Source of the DNA: Cymbidium sinense | Taxonomy: Eukaryota; Streptophyta; Magnoliopsida; Asparagales; Orchidaceae | Assembly: GCA_021442155.1 (NCBI GenBank) | Contig: CM038221.1 | Location: forward strand, 145,877,601-145,941,600 | Direction: 5' to 3' | Length of the DNA stretch: 64,000 bases | Shown: piece after piece, positions 55,811 to 64,000 of the stretch | Numbering within the stretch: position 1 is the first letter of the stretch | Layout of the letters: every line of letters begins with the position of its first letter | Notes under the pieces: generated by a model | Seen by the model: only the letters and a program-made list of their open reading frames with translations | The model's database searches: none | Told to the model about the DNA's origin: nothing | Position numbers and translations under genes: made by a program

Positions 55811-56289
55811 AATGACCTTCTCTTAAGAAGAATGTCAGAGCTTCGCTGACAAAAAGAAAAAAAAAATTTTACCCTAGCTCTTGAACTTCTGCTAGATAAT
55901 TTCTCATCCACTTCAAAAGAATACTAGAGCATATGAGAGTTGTGCTTCCTTACTTGATCCTAGGGGAGTTTTAGACCCATTCAGGCAAAAGGAATAAATA
56001 AAAAATAGAAAAAACTTAAAACCAAAAAATGCTCATCAGCGTGCGTTTGTGCATGCGAGACAGCGCCATGAGTCTAATAAGCATCAGGAGGAGTAGCCGG
56101 AGCTACATGAGCACCCACCGCACTCTGACCACTTCCGTGATCATAATCTTGTGCACCTATTCTCTCAAACTGTATGTAACGCAAAGGTTAATAAATTCGC
56201 AAATTTCATTGAAGAATTTATTATTTTCAATTATTTGGCATATATTTTTGGATGATAGAGATAATGTCATCCAAAAATAGGAGGACAAC
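55811..56289 (+). other. 3' untranslated region of the level-1 element
   Basis: From about 55990 this sequence matches spacers 1 and 2. It holds a GC-rich variable block (about 56035-56140), a conserved CATAATCTTGTGCACC segment, and a purine-rich end (AAAAATAGGAGGACAAC) abutting LTR copy 4, the likely polypurine tract. The 83-residue frame at 56029-56280 spans it and is not supported as a gene. Confidence 0.65.
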
Positions 56290-57273
56290 TAATATGTCAC
56301 TAGAAATTTTACTAGTCGAAGCACGAATCTTGATGTCAAAAGCAATCTGATCTTAAGTCAATACTAGTCTAGATCAAACACTTAAAATATCATTGAAAAT
56401 TTTGGGATATCAATTTATTTCCTAAATATGGAGTGTTTATGATCAAATCGAGCGTCTTGATGAGCCGGATCTAACAAGCCCAAGATCTCTTGATTCTAAC
56501 TTCATTTGAGCATTCAAATACTTAAAATACATTAGATGATCAAGGGAATCATTTTGAGCCATCCGATGGAGTGGTTTGGATTTTGCATGTATTTACAGAA
56601 ACGTTATCTCTCTAATCTATAAATAGCCTCACATTCTTCACATGAGAGGAGTCCAAGCTAAAGAGAAGAGGTGCTACAGGCTTGAAGATCCTCCAGCATA
56701 ATCGTGCCACCACTTTCGGCGATTCGTAGCCATGCGTCCACCAGGTCCTCACCACTATCAACCACCATTGTCAATTATCACCACCGATCACCGTTGCCAA
56801 CCACCGCACGCCGCGTGCTGCATGCCTACGTCGTCGACCACCACCATCGATGTCGTCGTCTATTCGCCGTCACCTCACTCCGTAGTCAACCATCGTTCGA
56901 CCCGCCATCGCGCGGTCACCACCGCCAACCATCATTCGCCATCTCGCGGTCATCACCACCACAACGTCTGCTCGGCATACCAGTTCACCATCACCGTTGT
57001 CCAACATACGGCTTTCTGCGTATTTTGTTACATAATTCTAGGATTCTTTTGTATTTTCTCATATACAATTACGTAATCCGTTATCGAAAGCTTTTACTTG
57101 AACAGATAGATGGTGGAAGATTTTTTTTTGGGCTAGGCCGTGATTTTTTCCCCTCTTGATTTTTTCCACGTAAAATCACGGAACTCTGTTCATTCTTCAA
57201 ATATCATGTGTGTCTTTGGATTTAATAGTAAGTCGTAAACTTTTATTCTAGTGGCGGTCTTTTCAACACAACA
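56290..57273 (+). repeat. LTR copy 4, the 3' LTR of the level-1 element
   Basis: Starts TAATATGTCACTAG (TGATATGGCACTAG elsewhere) and ends within TTTCAACACAACA. A TATA box lies at 56618-56625 and a C-rich minisatellite at about 56704-57000. The exact last base is uncertain by a few positions. Confidence 0.83.
56618..56625 (+). promoter_or_regulatory. TATA box, LTR copy 4
   Basis: TATAAATA as in copies 1-3. Read-out transcription would run toward the CASP gene, 2.3 kb downstream on the same strand. Confidence 0.55.
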
Positions 57274-57278
57274 CATCT
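57274..57278. repeat. Target-site duplication CATCT (right end of the 49 kb stack)
   Basis: Same five bases as 7933-7937. Confidence 0.6.
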
Positions 57279-58149
57279 ATTATATATTATATATTTAAAT
57301 ATATGTATATTAAATATATTTAAAAATTAAGAACAAGTATTATATATATATATTATAATAAAATATTAAATTTATAATGTACAAAATTATTTAAAACTTT
57401 ATAAAATATAAATAATAAGAAAATATATAATATGTAAATTTTATAACATATTATTATAAATTTATATTCTTAAAATAACTTATTTATATTATAAAAAATT
57501 TATGATAAGAGAACAAAATTAACAATTTAATTGTTGTTCTTGGGTTCTTATATCTTAATGCCCATTTAATATTTTTAAAGCCTAACTCTTTATTTCAATT
57601 TCTTATTCTTATGGCCCAAGTCAAGTTTCTATGTACTTCTAATTCTTTTGTCTCACATCATAAAGAAAAGCAAATGTTATATTATTTATATAGATAAAAG
57701 AGCTTTCAAGAAAAAGCTTTAGAATTATCTAAATGGTGGCTTGATTTGGTGATTTGGTATCTATATTATAAATTAATTTAACTAAATTTATATTAATAAT
57801 AATAATAATTTTTAAATTTTATTAAATTTAATTTAAAAATATTTTTTTAAAATATTATGTTTAATTATTATTAAAATAATTATAATCATTTCATTAAAGA
57901 ATTACAAGTGATTTAAATATGTTCGAACCGATGGTTCAATTGATTCGATGGAAAGGAGTTTTTTTAATGTTAACTAGACTAGCCCAATACCTAGTTCATG
58001 GCTGATCCGATTCAATCCGATTTTAAAAAGTGCTAAAAAGTGTCAATATTATTTACAACCTAATTAATATTGATATTATTTGCTGCAATTTTAATTTTTT
58101 TCCCCAAAAATTTCACAAAATGCTAAAATTTAAAAAATTTGGTCATATT

Positions 58150-58199
<50 letters not shown>

Positions 58200-58906
58200 C
58201 TAATTTCGCATTGATATGTGATGGTTGGATCTTTATTTGGTGAGTTGGATTAGTTCGCTAACAATTTTCCTTGACTGTCCTTCTCCTAATAAACTGTACC
58301 ACTACTCCAAATATGTATATATATATATATATATAAAACGTTTTATTTATTTTGCTAGATAATTTTCAAATAGTTGAAGTTAGTTATCCTTCCGTCCTTG
58401 AATACATATTAGAAGGGGCTATTATCCTTACATTTTTTTTTAATAAAATTGCCTTAGTTTTTCAGAGATTTTAAATATGCTTTTTTTTTAGATTAAAACC
58501 GATGCTGATTTCTAACCATATGAAATCAAATAATAAAATGTAACAAATTTATAATTTTTTAAAAATAGAATATTTTAATTTCAAACAATTAATACAAATT
58601 TATTTAAATTAAAGAACATTTAAATTTTATCTGAAGATAAATAATAAGCGAATATTATGTTACTCTGCATAATAATTATCTTATTTTGAGATAACTAAAC
58701 TGTCACACAATTTTGCGAAAATTTTGATATATCTTTAGCGCATGTTTATATTATGTTAATCTACAAAATAAACAATTGTTTTTTTCTTGATATAATAAAT
58801 TTTAATTTGGGTTTGTGAAAAAAAATCTCAAATAAAAATTAAAAAACCCAACTAACCCTCTATTCAAAGTTCCAACGAATGCATTAAACTTTCTCCTGGT
58901 CTTCCC
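57279..58906. other. AT-rich intergenic DNA upstream of the CASP gene
   Basis: Very AT-rich, no gene. It contains a (TC)n run of about 45 bases at 58153-58197 and a (TA)n run at about 58314-58335. The right border of the stack lies in an ATATAT-rich region. The last few hundred bases probably include the CASP promoter, but no specific factor sites were assigned. Confidence 0.55.
58153..58197. repeat. (TC)n microsatellite
   Basis: An uninterrupted TC dinucleotide run about 770 bases upstream of the CASP start codon. Confidence 0.9.
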
Positions 58907-58913
58907 TATAAAG
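58907..58913 (+). promoter_or_regulatory. Probable TATA box of the CASP gene
   Basis: TATAAAG lies 56 bases before the CASP start codon. It predicts transcription starting near 58935-58945, so the 5' leader would be very short. Confidence 0.6.
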
Positions 58914-58962
58914 AAGGCACTGAACTCAGCCAGTTCCATGGCTTCCCAACACAAAACGAAAA

Positions 58963-59785
58963 ATGAGCTCAAGCGACACAGTCCCCTTGACGGCGATCGC
59001 CATTGATGAAGGGGTCACAGAAACCAGAGCGAAGAACATTGCCACTGATACTCCAGCTACAGTCCCTCCACAACCATCTTTATTTGCCAGGCTTTTTAGA
59101 ACGGAAACCAAATCGCCGGGACGCCGATGGAGAAGAGGTTTGGCCATCTTCGACTTCTTTCTAAGACTCTTCGCAATTGCAGCTCTTATTGCAGCTGCAG
59201 GCGCCATGGGAAACGCCGATGAGACCCTTCCGTTCTTCACCAATGAATACCAGTTCCACGCCAACTTCGCCGACTTGCCTGCTTTGCTGTAAGCTACCTT
59301 TCAATCCTGCATTGAAACTGTTGTGGAAAGTAAAAAGATGAAGTTATTTTCGATCTTGCAGGTTTTTAGTGATTGGTGATGCTATTGCCGCAGGGTACCT
59401 TTGCTTTTCGATTCTCTTCTCCATTATCAGCATTATAAGGCCTTCTGCAACCTGCCCCCGCCTTTTCCTCCTCATCTTTGACCTCGTAAGTTCATTACTG
59501 ATGAAAAACATTTACAATTTTATGTGATCTTAAAAGAACATAAATTTTAAGAGACAGTGATAACTGTAGGTGGCGGTTGCTCTAACAATGGCAACAAGCT
59601 CAGCTGCAGCGGCCACAGTATATTTGGCTCACACAGGGAACTCTAAAGCCAACTGGGTCGCCATTTGTATAAGGTTTCAGGATTTCTGTCAGCAATCCAG
59701 CGGCGCTGTGGTGGCCTCTTTTGTTGGGACTGCATTGCTCTTGCTCATGATCTTCATCTCTTCTCTCATTTTGAGAAGGCGTTAA
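58963..59785 (+). CDS. Casparian strip membrane protein (CASP) or CASP-like protein
   Basis: Three exons join in frame: 58963-59288, 59362-59485 and 59570-59785 (introns start GTAAGC and GTAAGT and end in TTGCAG and CTGTAG), giving 221 residues, a normal length for the family. The protein has four membrane segments (about 60-82, 109-132, 141-168, 195-217). A conserved-type Arg (68) lies in the first segment and an Asp (149) in the third. The first outer loop reads ETLPFFTNEYQF then HANFADLP, close to the CASP signature ETLPFFTQFxQFxAxYDDLP; the second loop has Cys residues in ICIRFQDFC. CASPs form a plasma-membrane scaffold that directs lignin deposition at the Casparian strip of root endodermis. 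The signature supports a true CASP, but with changes, so CASP-like is possible. An ATG at 58938 opens an out-of-frame 22-codon uORF (58938-59006). Confidence 0.92.
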
Positions 59786-60000
59786 TGACTTCAGATGAAG
59801 CGGTTCTTCTTCCCTTCTGTTTGATATTCTGAAGAATATGTTGTAACGGCTATCTATGTTGTGTTTCTTGTCGTGCTATGTGAACGTTATAAAATCAGAA
59901 TTTTATTTTTAAAATTCGGCTTATGATTCTTTTTATATTTTCATAGTGTTGAGGTTCAAAAGAATTAACAAAGAAAACTTTAAAAGAGTTCCAAAACAGT
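59786..60000 (+). other. CASP 3' flank
   Basis: T-rich 3' untranslated-like sequence with GTTATAAAATC and TTTTATTTTTAAAA near 59890-59915, where polyadenylation is plausible. No further gene was found. Confidence 0.4.
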
Positions 60001-60830
60001 TTTGTAAGAAGGAAAAAAAAAAAAAACAGTTAGTAATAGCAATCAAGGGATTACATGAAAAATCTTGGGCTTAATTTTTAAAATAACCCTAATTAAAACC
60101 GTAATTAGCTAATTAACCCTTCCAAAAAAAAATTTAAAATAGCGTCGCTAGTCGGTATGGCCAATGCCGATCACATATTGGCCAGGCGGTCTGAGAGTCG
60201 GTGGCCGTGGTAGACATATCGGCCGATCGATCGATCAATTTAATAAAACTCGAGCAGATCGGAATCCGATCCGATCTCTCTCTCTCTTTCGTTTTCTTTC
60301 CTCCTAAACCCGCTCCTCCTGCAGCCGTGAGTGAGATCCGTACTTCTTAGGCCGTAGATCCGACGCTTTTGCCCGATCCAGCCATCCGAGGAACAGAGTT
60401 TTGCGGAAAAAGGTTTTTTTTTTATTTTTTATTTTTTTTTCAAAACCGAAGGGTAATATGTAGATCTACCTTTGTGAAATGTTGTGGATGTAATTTCTTT
60501 TTATGTATCTAACTTCTTTTGTGGATCTAATTTTTTTTTTGGATCTAATTTTGTGGATCTAATTTTTTTTTTGGATCTAATTTTGTGGATCTAATATGTG
60601 TAATTTTGTGTATCTAGATCTACTTTATTGTAGTATGTTTAGTTATATCTTGCATTTTTGAAAGTAGAATGTTTGCTACCCTCATATGGCTTGACAAGAA
60701 TCCAGAGATTGTGGATTTTAGAGTTGGATTTATGTTTAGAGTTGGATTTATGTTTCTTGTTTGTGGATTTTAGTTGTCTCAAGCACGCTCATATGGCTTG
60801 ACAAGAATCCGAGATAGGAAGAATTGTTGG
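60001..60830. other. Possible 5' terminal region of the degenerate MULE
   Basis: It starts with AT-rich sequence (GGATTACATGAAAAATC, then TTAAAATAACCCTAATT), then a GC-richer CGGTATGGCCAATGCCGATC stretch and a CT-rich leader-like region. A minisatellite with GGATCTAATTTT lies at about 60518-60594. Two direct repeats of CTCATATGGCTTGACAAGAA occur near 60681 and 60787. Assignment to the MULE is by position only; no matching terminal inverted repeat can be checked because the other end is outside the window. Confidence 0.3.
60518..60594. repeat. Minisatellite with GGATCTAA and T runs
   Basis: Units read TTTTGTGGATCTAA or T(9-10)GGATCTAA, repeated about four times with variable T-run length. Confidence 0.7.
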
Positions 60831-60929
60831 AGTGAGTGTTGAATAAATTGTCGTTGTCAAATTCGACCTATGAGTACACATGCCTTATAATTTGGGTTGA
60901 GAATAGATTTTCCACTATAACCGATTAGC

Positions 60930-61118
60930 TTATTTGGGAGAAATAGATCCATCAAGAAAGCCTTCAAATCGATTTGCCTTGATTAGTTTAAGCTTTTGAG
61001 CTATCCATGTAGGATAATTATTATTGGTTAGTTGAGTATTGACTATATGCTTGAGATTGGAAATAAAAAATTTAAGGGAAGAAGGGATCATTGTTTCACT
61101 AATGTTAAGAGATGCCAA
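60930..61118 (-). pseudogene. gag: Copia-type gag N-terminus fragment
   Basis: The minus-strand frame starts MASLNISETMIPSSLKF and contains QLTNNNYPTWIAQKLKLI and FEGFLDGSISPK. This is the usual start of plant Copia gag polyproteins (QLTxxNYxxWxxQxLxLL...GFLDGSxxPP). A primer-binding site lies upstream at 61213-61202. The frame stops soon after; downstream pieces (STLTPTIL) suggest decay. Only the 5' end of a Copia element is present, pointing in the minus direction. The rest has been deleted or was never copied. Confidence 0.75.
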
Positions 61119-61201
61119 AGAATCTGATAGAGATGAAGATGCAAATTACTCCATTTTATGAAATATGCTAACACAGTAACTTTATTTACCCATGACTTTT
61201 G

Positions 61202-61213
61202 GCTTTAATACCA
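61202..61213 (-). other. Copia primer-binding site (tRNA-iMet type)
   Basis: On the minus strand TGGTATTAAAGC follows TTCAACA. It differs from the standard TGGTATCAGAGC in two bases. The LTR end (CA) is therefore at 61215-61214. Confidence 0.75.
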
Positions 61214-61790
61214 TGTTGAACATCTTGTATGATGACCATTTTAACTAGAAAAAAGTAGAGGAGAATAGGAAGGATGAAATCTACTGAAATATAAGGCATT
61301 TGTATCTTTGTATCACCCTCTAAGTTTACATATACATGTATATATATAAGATGAAATAGCTACCGTTTAATAGTTCTGAGAGAATCATGAGAGAATAATT
61401 TGGATGGCTCGATTTGTCTGTTGGTTTAAATATTCAATTTTTAATAATATTACTCATTGCTAAATCATTTTTGAGGCCTTAAACTCTAATTCTAATTCAT
61501 CTTGTTACGATTTCTTTTATCGTAAAATTAATTGGCATAATTATTTTAATAATTCTCTATGATCATGCATAATAAAACAAGTAGTTTTTATTTAATCTTC
61601 TAAGAAGAGTATAAATATGTTACGCTAATACATATAAATATAGAAATACATCTATTTTTCAATTCAATCTTGAACTCAATTCAATTTTCAACTACTTTAC
61701 TAAATTAGGATATATTTTAACAAATTTTTATTTAATAAGTTGTGTAATAGGTTGCATCGCGTCTTATATCATAAATGAATTGATAATTTT
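61214..61790 (-). repeat. Probable Copia LTR remnant
   Basis: DNA to the right of the primer site should be the 5' LTR of the minus-strand Copia fragment. It is AT-rich with a TATATATAAG stretch at about 61340. Its outer end could not be set and no second LTR copy is in the window. Confidence 0.4.
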
Positions 61791-61811
61791 ATTCCTCCTT
61801 AATTAAATTAT

Positions 61812-63998
61812 TTGCATTTATCGGGGTGTGGTGAAAGATTATTGTTGTTACATTTTCGGTGGTTAGTGATGAATTATCTCTCTTTTTTAGTGCTTTATTA
61901 TGGAGGTGAACCGAGTGTGAATGGCAATTCATTCCAACATACATTGGTGGGAACATCAGTCCAATCCAAATCCACGTCTATTAGATTCGAGGACTTACGA
62001 GAAAAAATCATGAAATCATTGAAGATAGATCCAACAAAGTTCTCTGTGAATCTGGTAGGTCGTTTTCCTGCAGTCTTTGGATTTGTTGCGTTCGCATTGA
62101 TGGCGAAGAAGTCGGTGAAACTATACTCACAGACTTTGCTTCTCTATTGGTTTATGTCGAGTTATGGAATTAATGGGTAGAGGCGGTGTCTGAGAGGAAT
62201 GTGAGAGAGCGACGAGCCTTTGGGTGCATCGCACCGACTTCTCGATTAAGTACTCCGGTGGAATGCTATGAATGCTGAAACAGCGAACATGATTTCTTAT
62301 TTGGGACAAAATCTGGCGTGATGGGTGACTTAGAAGATAATGAGATTAATGTAGTACCCAGAAGATGTTGGAGTGCAGCCATCTGGAGGGTAGCGGATGA
62401 TGATGAGGAGGAGGAGGATGATGGCATGCGAGAGCGGCCTAACTACTCTGAGGATCATCCACTTAGTCTTGAGACTTGATTGCGATTACTGGTTAGAACA
62501 AGTCATACGGAAGAAACGCAGTTACGGAATAACGATTATCTGCGTAGTTAAAAGCCAGAGAATGGGATGAGGACCTCACATTCGATGGCCCATCATCATT
62601 CGATCTTTGAAGAGGATAAGCGCATTCAGATGAATTGTTTGAACATATGTGTTTTCAATTCAAGCGATTGCAATTTGCAATTCAAGCTATCATCATGTTG
62701 AGTATGTCATTTGTGCTTCAAATCAATTAAAATTCACAAGTGCGAGACATCATTCTAAGTAGATCTTGTCGTGGAGCTTACATGCAAGGTAGTTAAAGTT
62801 GGGCGGTCGTGGCGTATTAGTTCACTTGGCGCTCATATGCGGTCATTCGGTTAAATCTTTGGACATAGGCGATTACGCGTCACAATTTATTAGTTATTTC
62901 ATCCAACCGCAGTCACTAGATGCGAAGCCTGGAAATAGTAGGCCGTATTGAGTCGAAGTTCAATATAAGAGTGTCCTACATGAAGGCTTGGGATGCACGT
63001 CGAAAGGCTGTTAAGGTTATCTTTGGAAGTTGGGAGGAATCTTACAAAACATTGGAAAAATTCATGTCTGTTATTTGCGCATCAATGCCAGGGTCAGTAT
63101 ATCGGATACATGCAACAGAATCGTGCAGATTTCAACGGTTGTTTTGGTCATTTGAGCCTTCCATAAGAGGCTGGCGTATTGTCAGATCCGTCTTATGCCT
63201 AGATGGGACATTTCTCTAGCTCTGAGGAACACTAGCTGCGGTTGGGATCGGCGCGAACAACTTGTTCCACCTTGGGTTGTGGAATCAGAGAGCATCGAGT
63301 CCTGGGTTTGGTTTTTGCATACATTACAAAACTTGGTCCCAACTATTTCTACAAGGGGTGATCTCTGCTTGATCTCAGATAGACATGCTGGTCTAGTTCG
63401 CGGTTGCAGAGAGATCTTTCCAGGCGCACACATCATACATTTCGTCATTTAAGGGAGAATTTCAAACGGGCCGTTAGACAGTTCGGCATAGGTGATGTTG
63501 ACTTCATGTGTCAAAAAATGTACGTTGCTGGAAACACAGATGACATTCGAATTTTTAAGCGATGCATGTCAGACATTAAGAATATCAGCGAGGCATATGG
63601 GCTTGTTTTAAGAGACATTAATGGTCTCTTACCCATGTGAGAGCTACGGTATGGAACAATGACTACAAATGCAGCTGAGTGCTTCAATGGTGTGCTTAAA
63701 AAGCGTGGTTTACCGATTCAAGCATTGATTACGGTATACTACAACCTTAGCCACTTTTCATGAAAGCGTTTTGAATCGGTAGAAATCTAGAAAGTCAACA
63801 GGAAACTTCTTTCTCTCCACGCATTGATGTAAGCGTTGCGTAATGAAAGAGAGAGGCAAGAAGATTTCTGAACCGGTTGCATAAGCGTCGAGTACCGGTT
63901 TTGATGTCACTAGGACCTTCAAGGTTGAAATAGGTGAAAATAATGAATGTATGTGCACATGTAGACAACGCAACTTACCATCTACCATGTACGTGATT
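61812..63998 (+). pseudogene. Degenerate Mutator-like (MULE) transposase, runs off the window
   Basis: Blocks appear in the order of plant MuDR-type transposases. An N-terminal ubiquitin-like or PB1-like region (61812-62180) contains YYGGEPSVNG and IRFEDLREKIMKSLKIDPTK. An acidic linker (DDEEEEDDG, about 62398) follows. A block at 62920-63219 reads FNIRVSYMKAWDARRKAV, FGSWEESYKTL and VLCLDGTFL (first catalytic Asp). ESIESWVWFLHTLQNLV and LCLISDRHAGL (second Asp) follow at 63288-63395. Then TTNAAECFNGVLKKRGLPIQ lies at 63661-63722 and a SWIM-like CMCTCRQ at about 63952. Such enzymes cut and paste DNA transposons in the nucleus. At least four frameshifts separate the blocks, so it is inactive. 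Minus-strand frames overlapping it (for example 63182-63448, 63758-63988) are shadows. Confidence 0.88.
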
Positions 63999-64000
63999 CT

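Larger units (their letters stand above)
7938..57273 (+). mobile_element. Level-1 Tat-type Ty3/gypsy element with four LTRs, split by a nested insertion
   Basis: LTR copies lie at 7938-8948, 9261-10267, 10597-11567 and 56290-57273. They are separated by two short spacers and then by a full interior. The interior reads in the plus direction: primer-binding site (11618), gag remnant, protease-RT linker and RT to 13078; then, after a 36.9 kb insertion, RT, RNase H and integrase from 49991 to 52556. An antisense gene (53331-55311), a 3' untranslated region and the last LTR follow. Without the inserted DNA the element is about 12.4 kb. The pol order PR-RT-RH-IN is that of Ty3/gypsy. The TTTGGCACC-type primer site and the extra gene after pol fit the Tat lineage. 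A shared CATCT at both outer ends suggests a single insertion locus. Stops and frameshifts throughout pol show it is dead. Confidence 0.82.

Noticed and set aside
58926..59264. Minus-strand open frame of 112 residues over the CASP first exon
   Set aside because: It is the antisense shadow of a well-supported spliced gene and shows no known domain.
63182..63448. Minus-strand frame of 88 residues
   Set aside because: It lies opposite the MULE transposase catalytic region and has no homology I recognise.

Overview
The window looks like nuclear DNA of a flowering plant, probably a woody or large-genome eudicot. It holds one convincing intact host gene, a three-exon Casparian-strip-type membrane protein (CASP family) at 58963-59785. 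Almost everything else is plant-type transposable element: Ty3/gypsy elements of the Tat/Ogre kind, a small gag-bearing Ty3/gypsy element, a Copia fragment and a Mutator-like transposase remnant. No rRNA, tRNA or CRISPR array was seen.

Layout. (1) About 210-515, minus strand: broken piece of a plant GPI-anchored (At1g61900-like) protein gene. (2) 659-4136: LTR element with perfect CAATT target-site duplications (TSDs), only a decayed gag and no pol. (3) 4142-7937: intergenic DNA with unrecognised ORFs, a fold-back repeat and microsatellites. (4) 7938-57273: one 49 kb stack of nested insertions. (5) 57274-58906: AT-rich DNA. (6) 58907-59785: CASP gene. (7) about 60000-63998: degenerate Mutator-like element (MULE) with an apparent Copia fragment inside; it runs off the window edge.

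The nested stack has three levels, each supported by a 5-bp TSD. Level 1 is a plus-strand Tat-type Ty3/gypsy element (7938-57273, TSD CATCT). It has four LTR copies and two short internal spacers, and its pol is cut inside reverse transcriptase. Between pol and the last LTR it carries an antisense, intron-containing gene flanked by tandem repeats. Level 2 sits in that RT (TSD GCTAT/GCTAC). It is a minus-strand Ogre-like element (13079-49990) with LTRs of about 7.7 kb, a 14 kb internal region and decayed gag, protease, RT, RNase H and integrase. Level 3 is a 7.8 kb solo LTR of the same family (35810-43602, TSD TCAGG) inside the right LTR of level 2.

The most unusual signal is in the level-2 element. 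A 2.8 kb leader array (31720-34498) holds roughly 30 tandem stem-loops. Stem sequences change from unit to unit but mostly stay self-complementary, while the loop (around AATTTGGGTA) is nearly constant. The LTRs of the same element contain further tandem palindromic units built the same way. Coding remnants in all elements carry stops and frameshifts, so none looks autonomous now. Repeat copies differ mostly by short deletions, which could be real decay or an assembly artefact.
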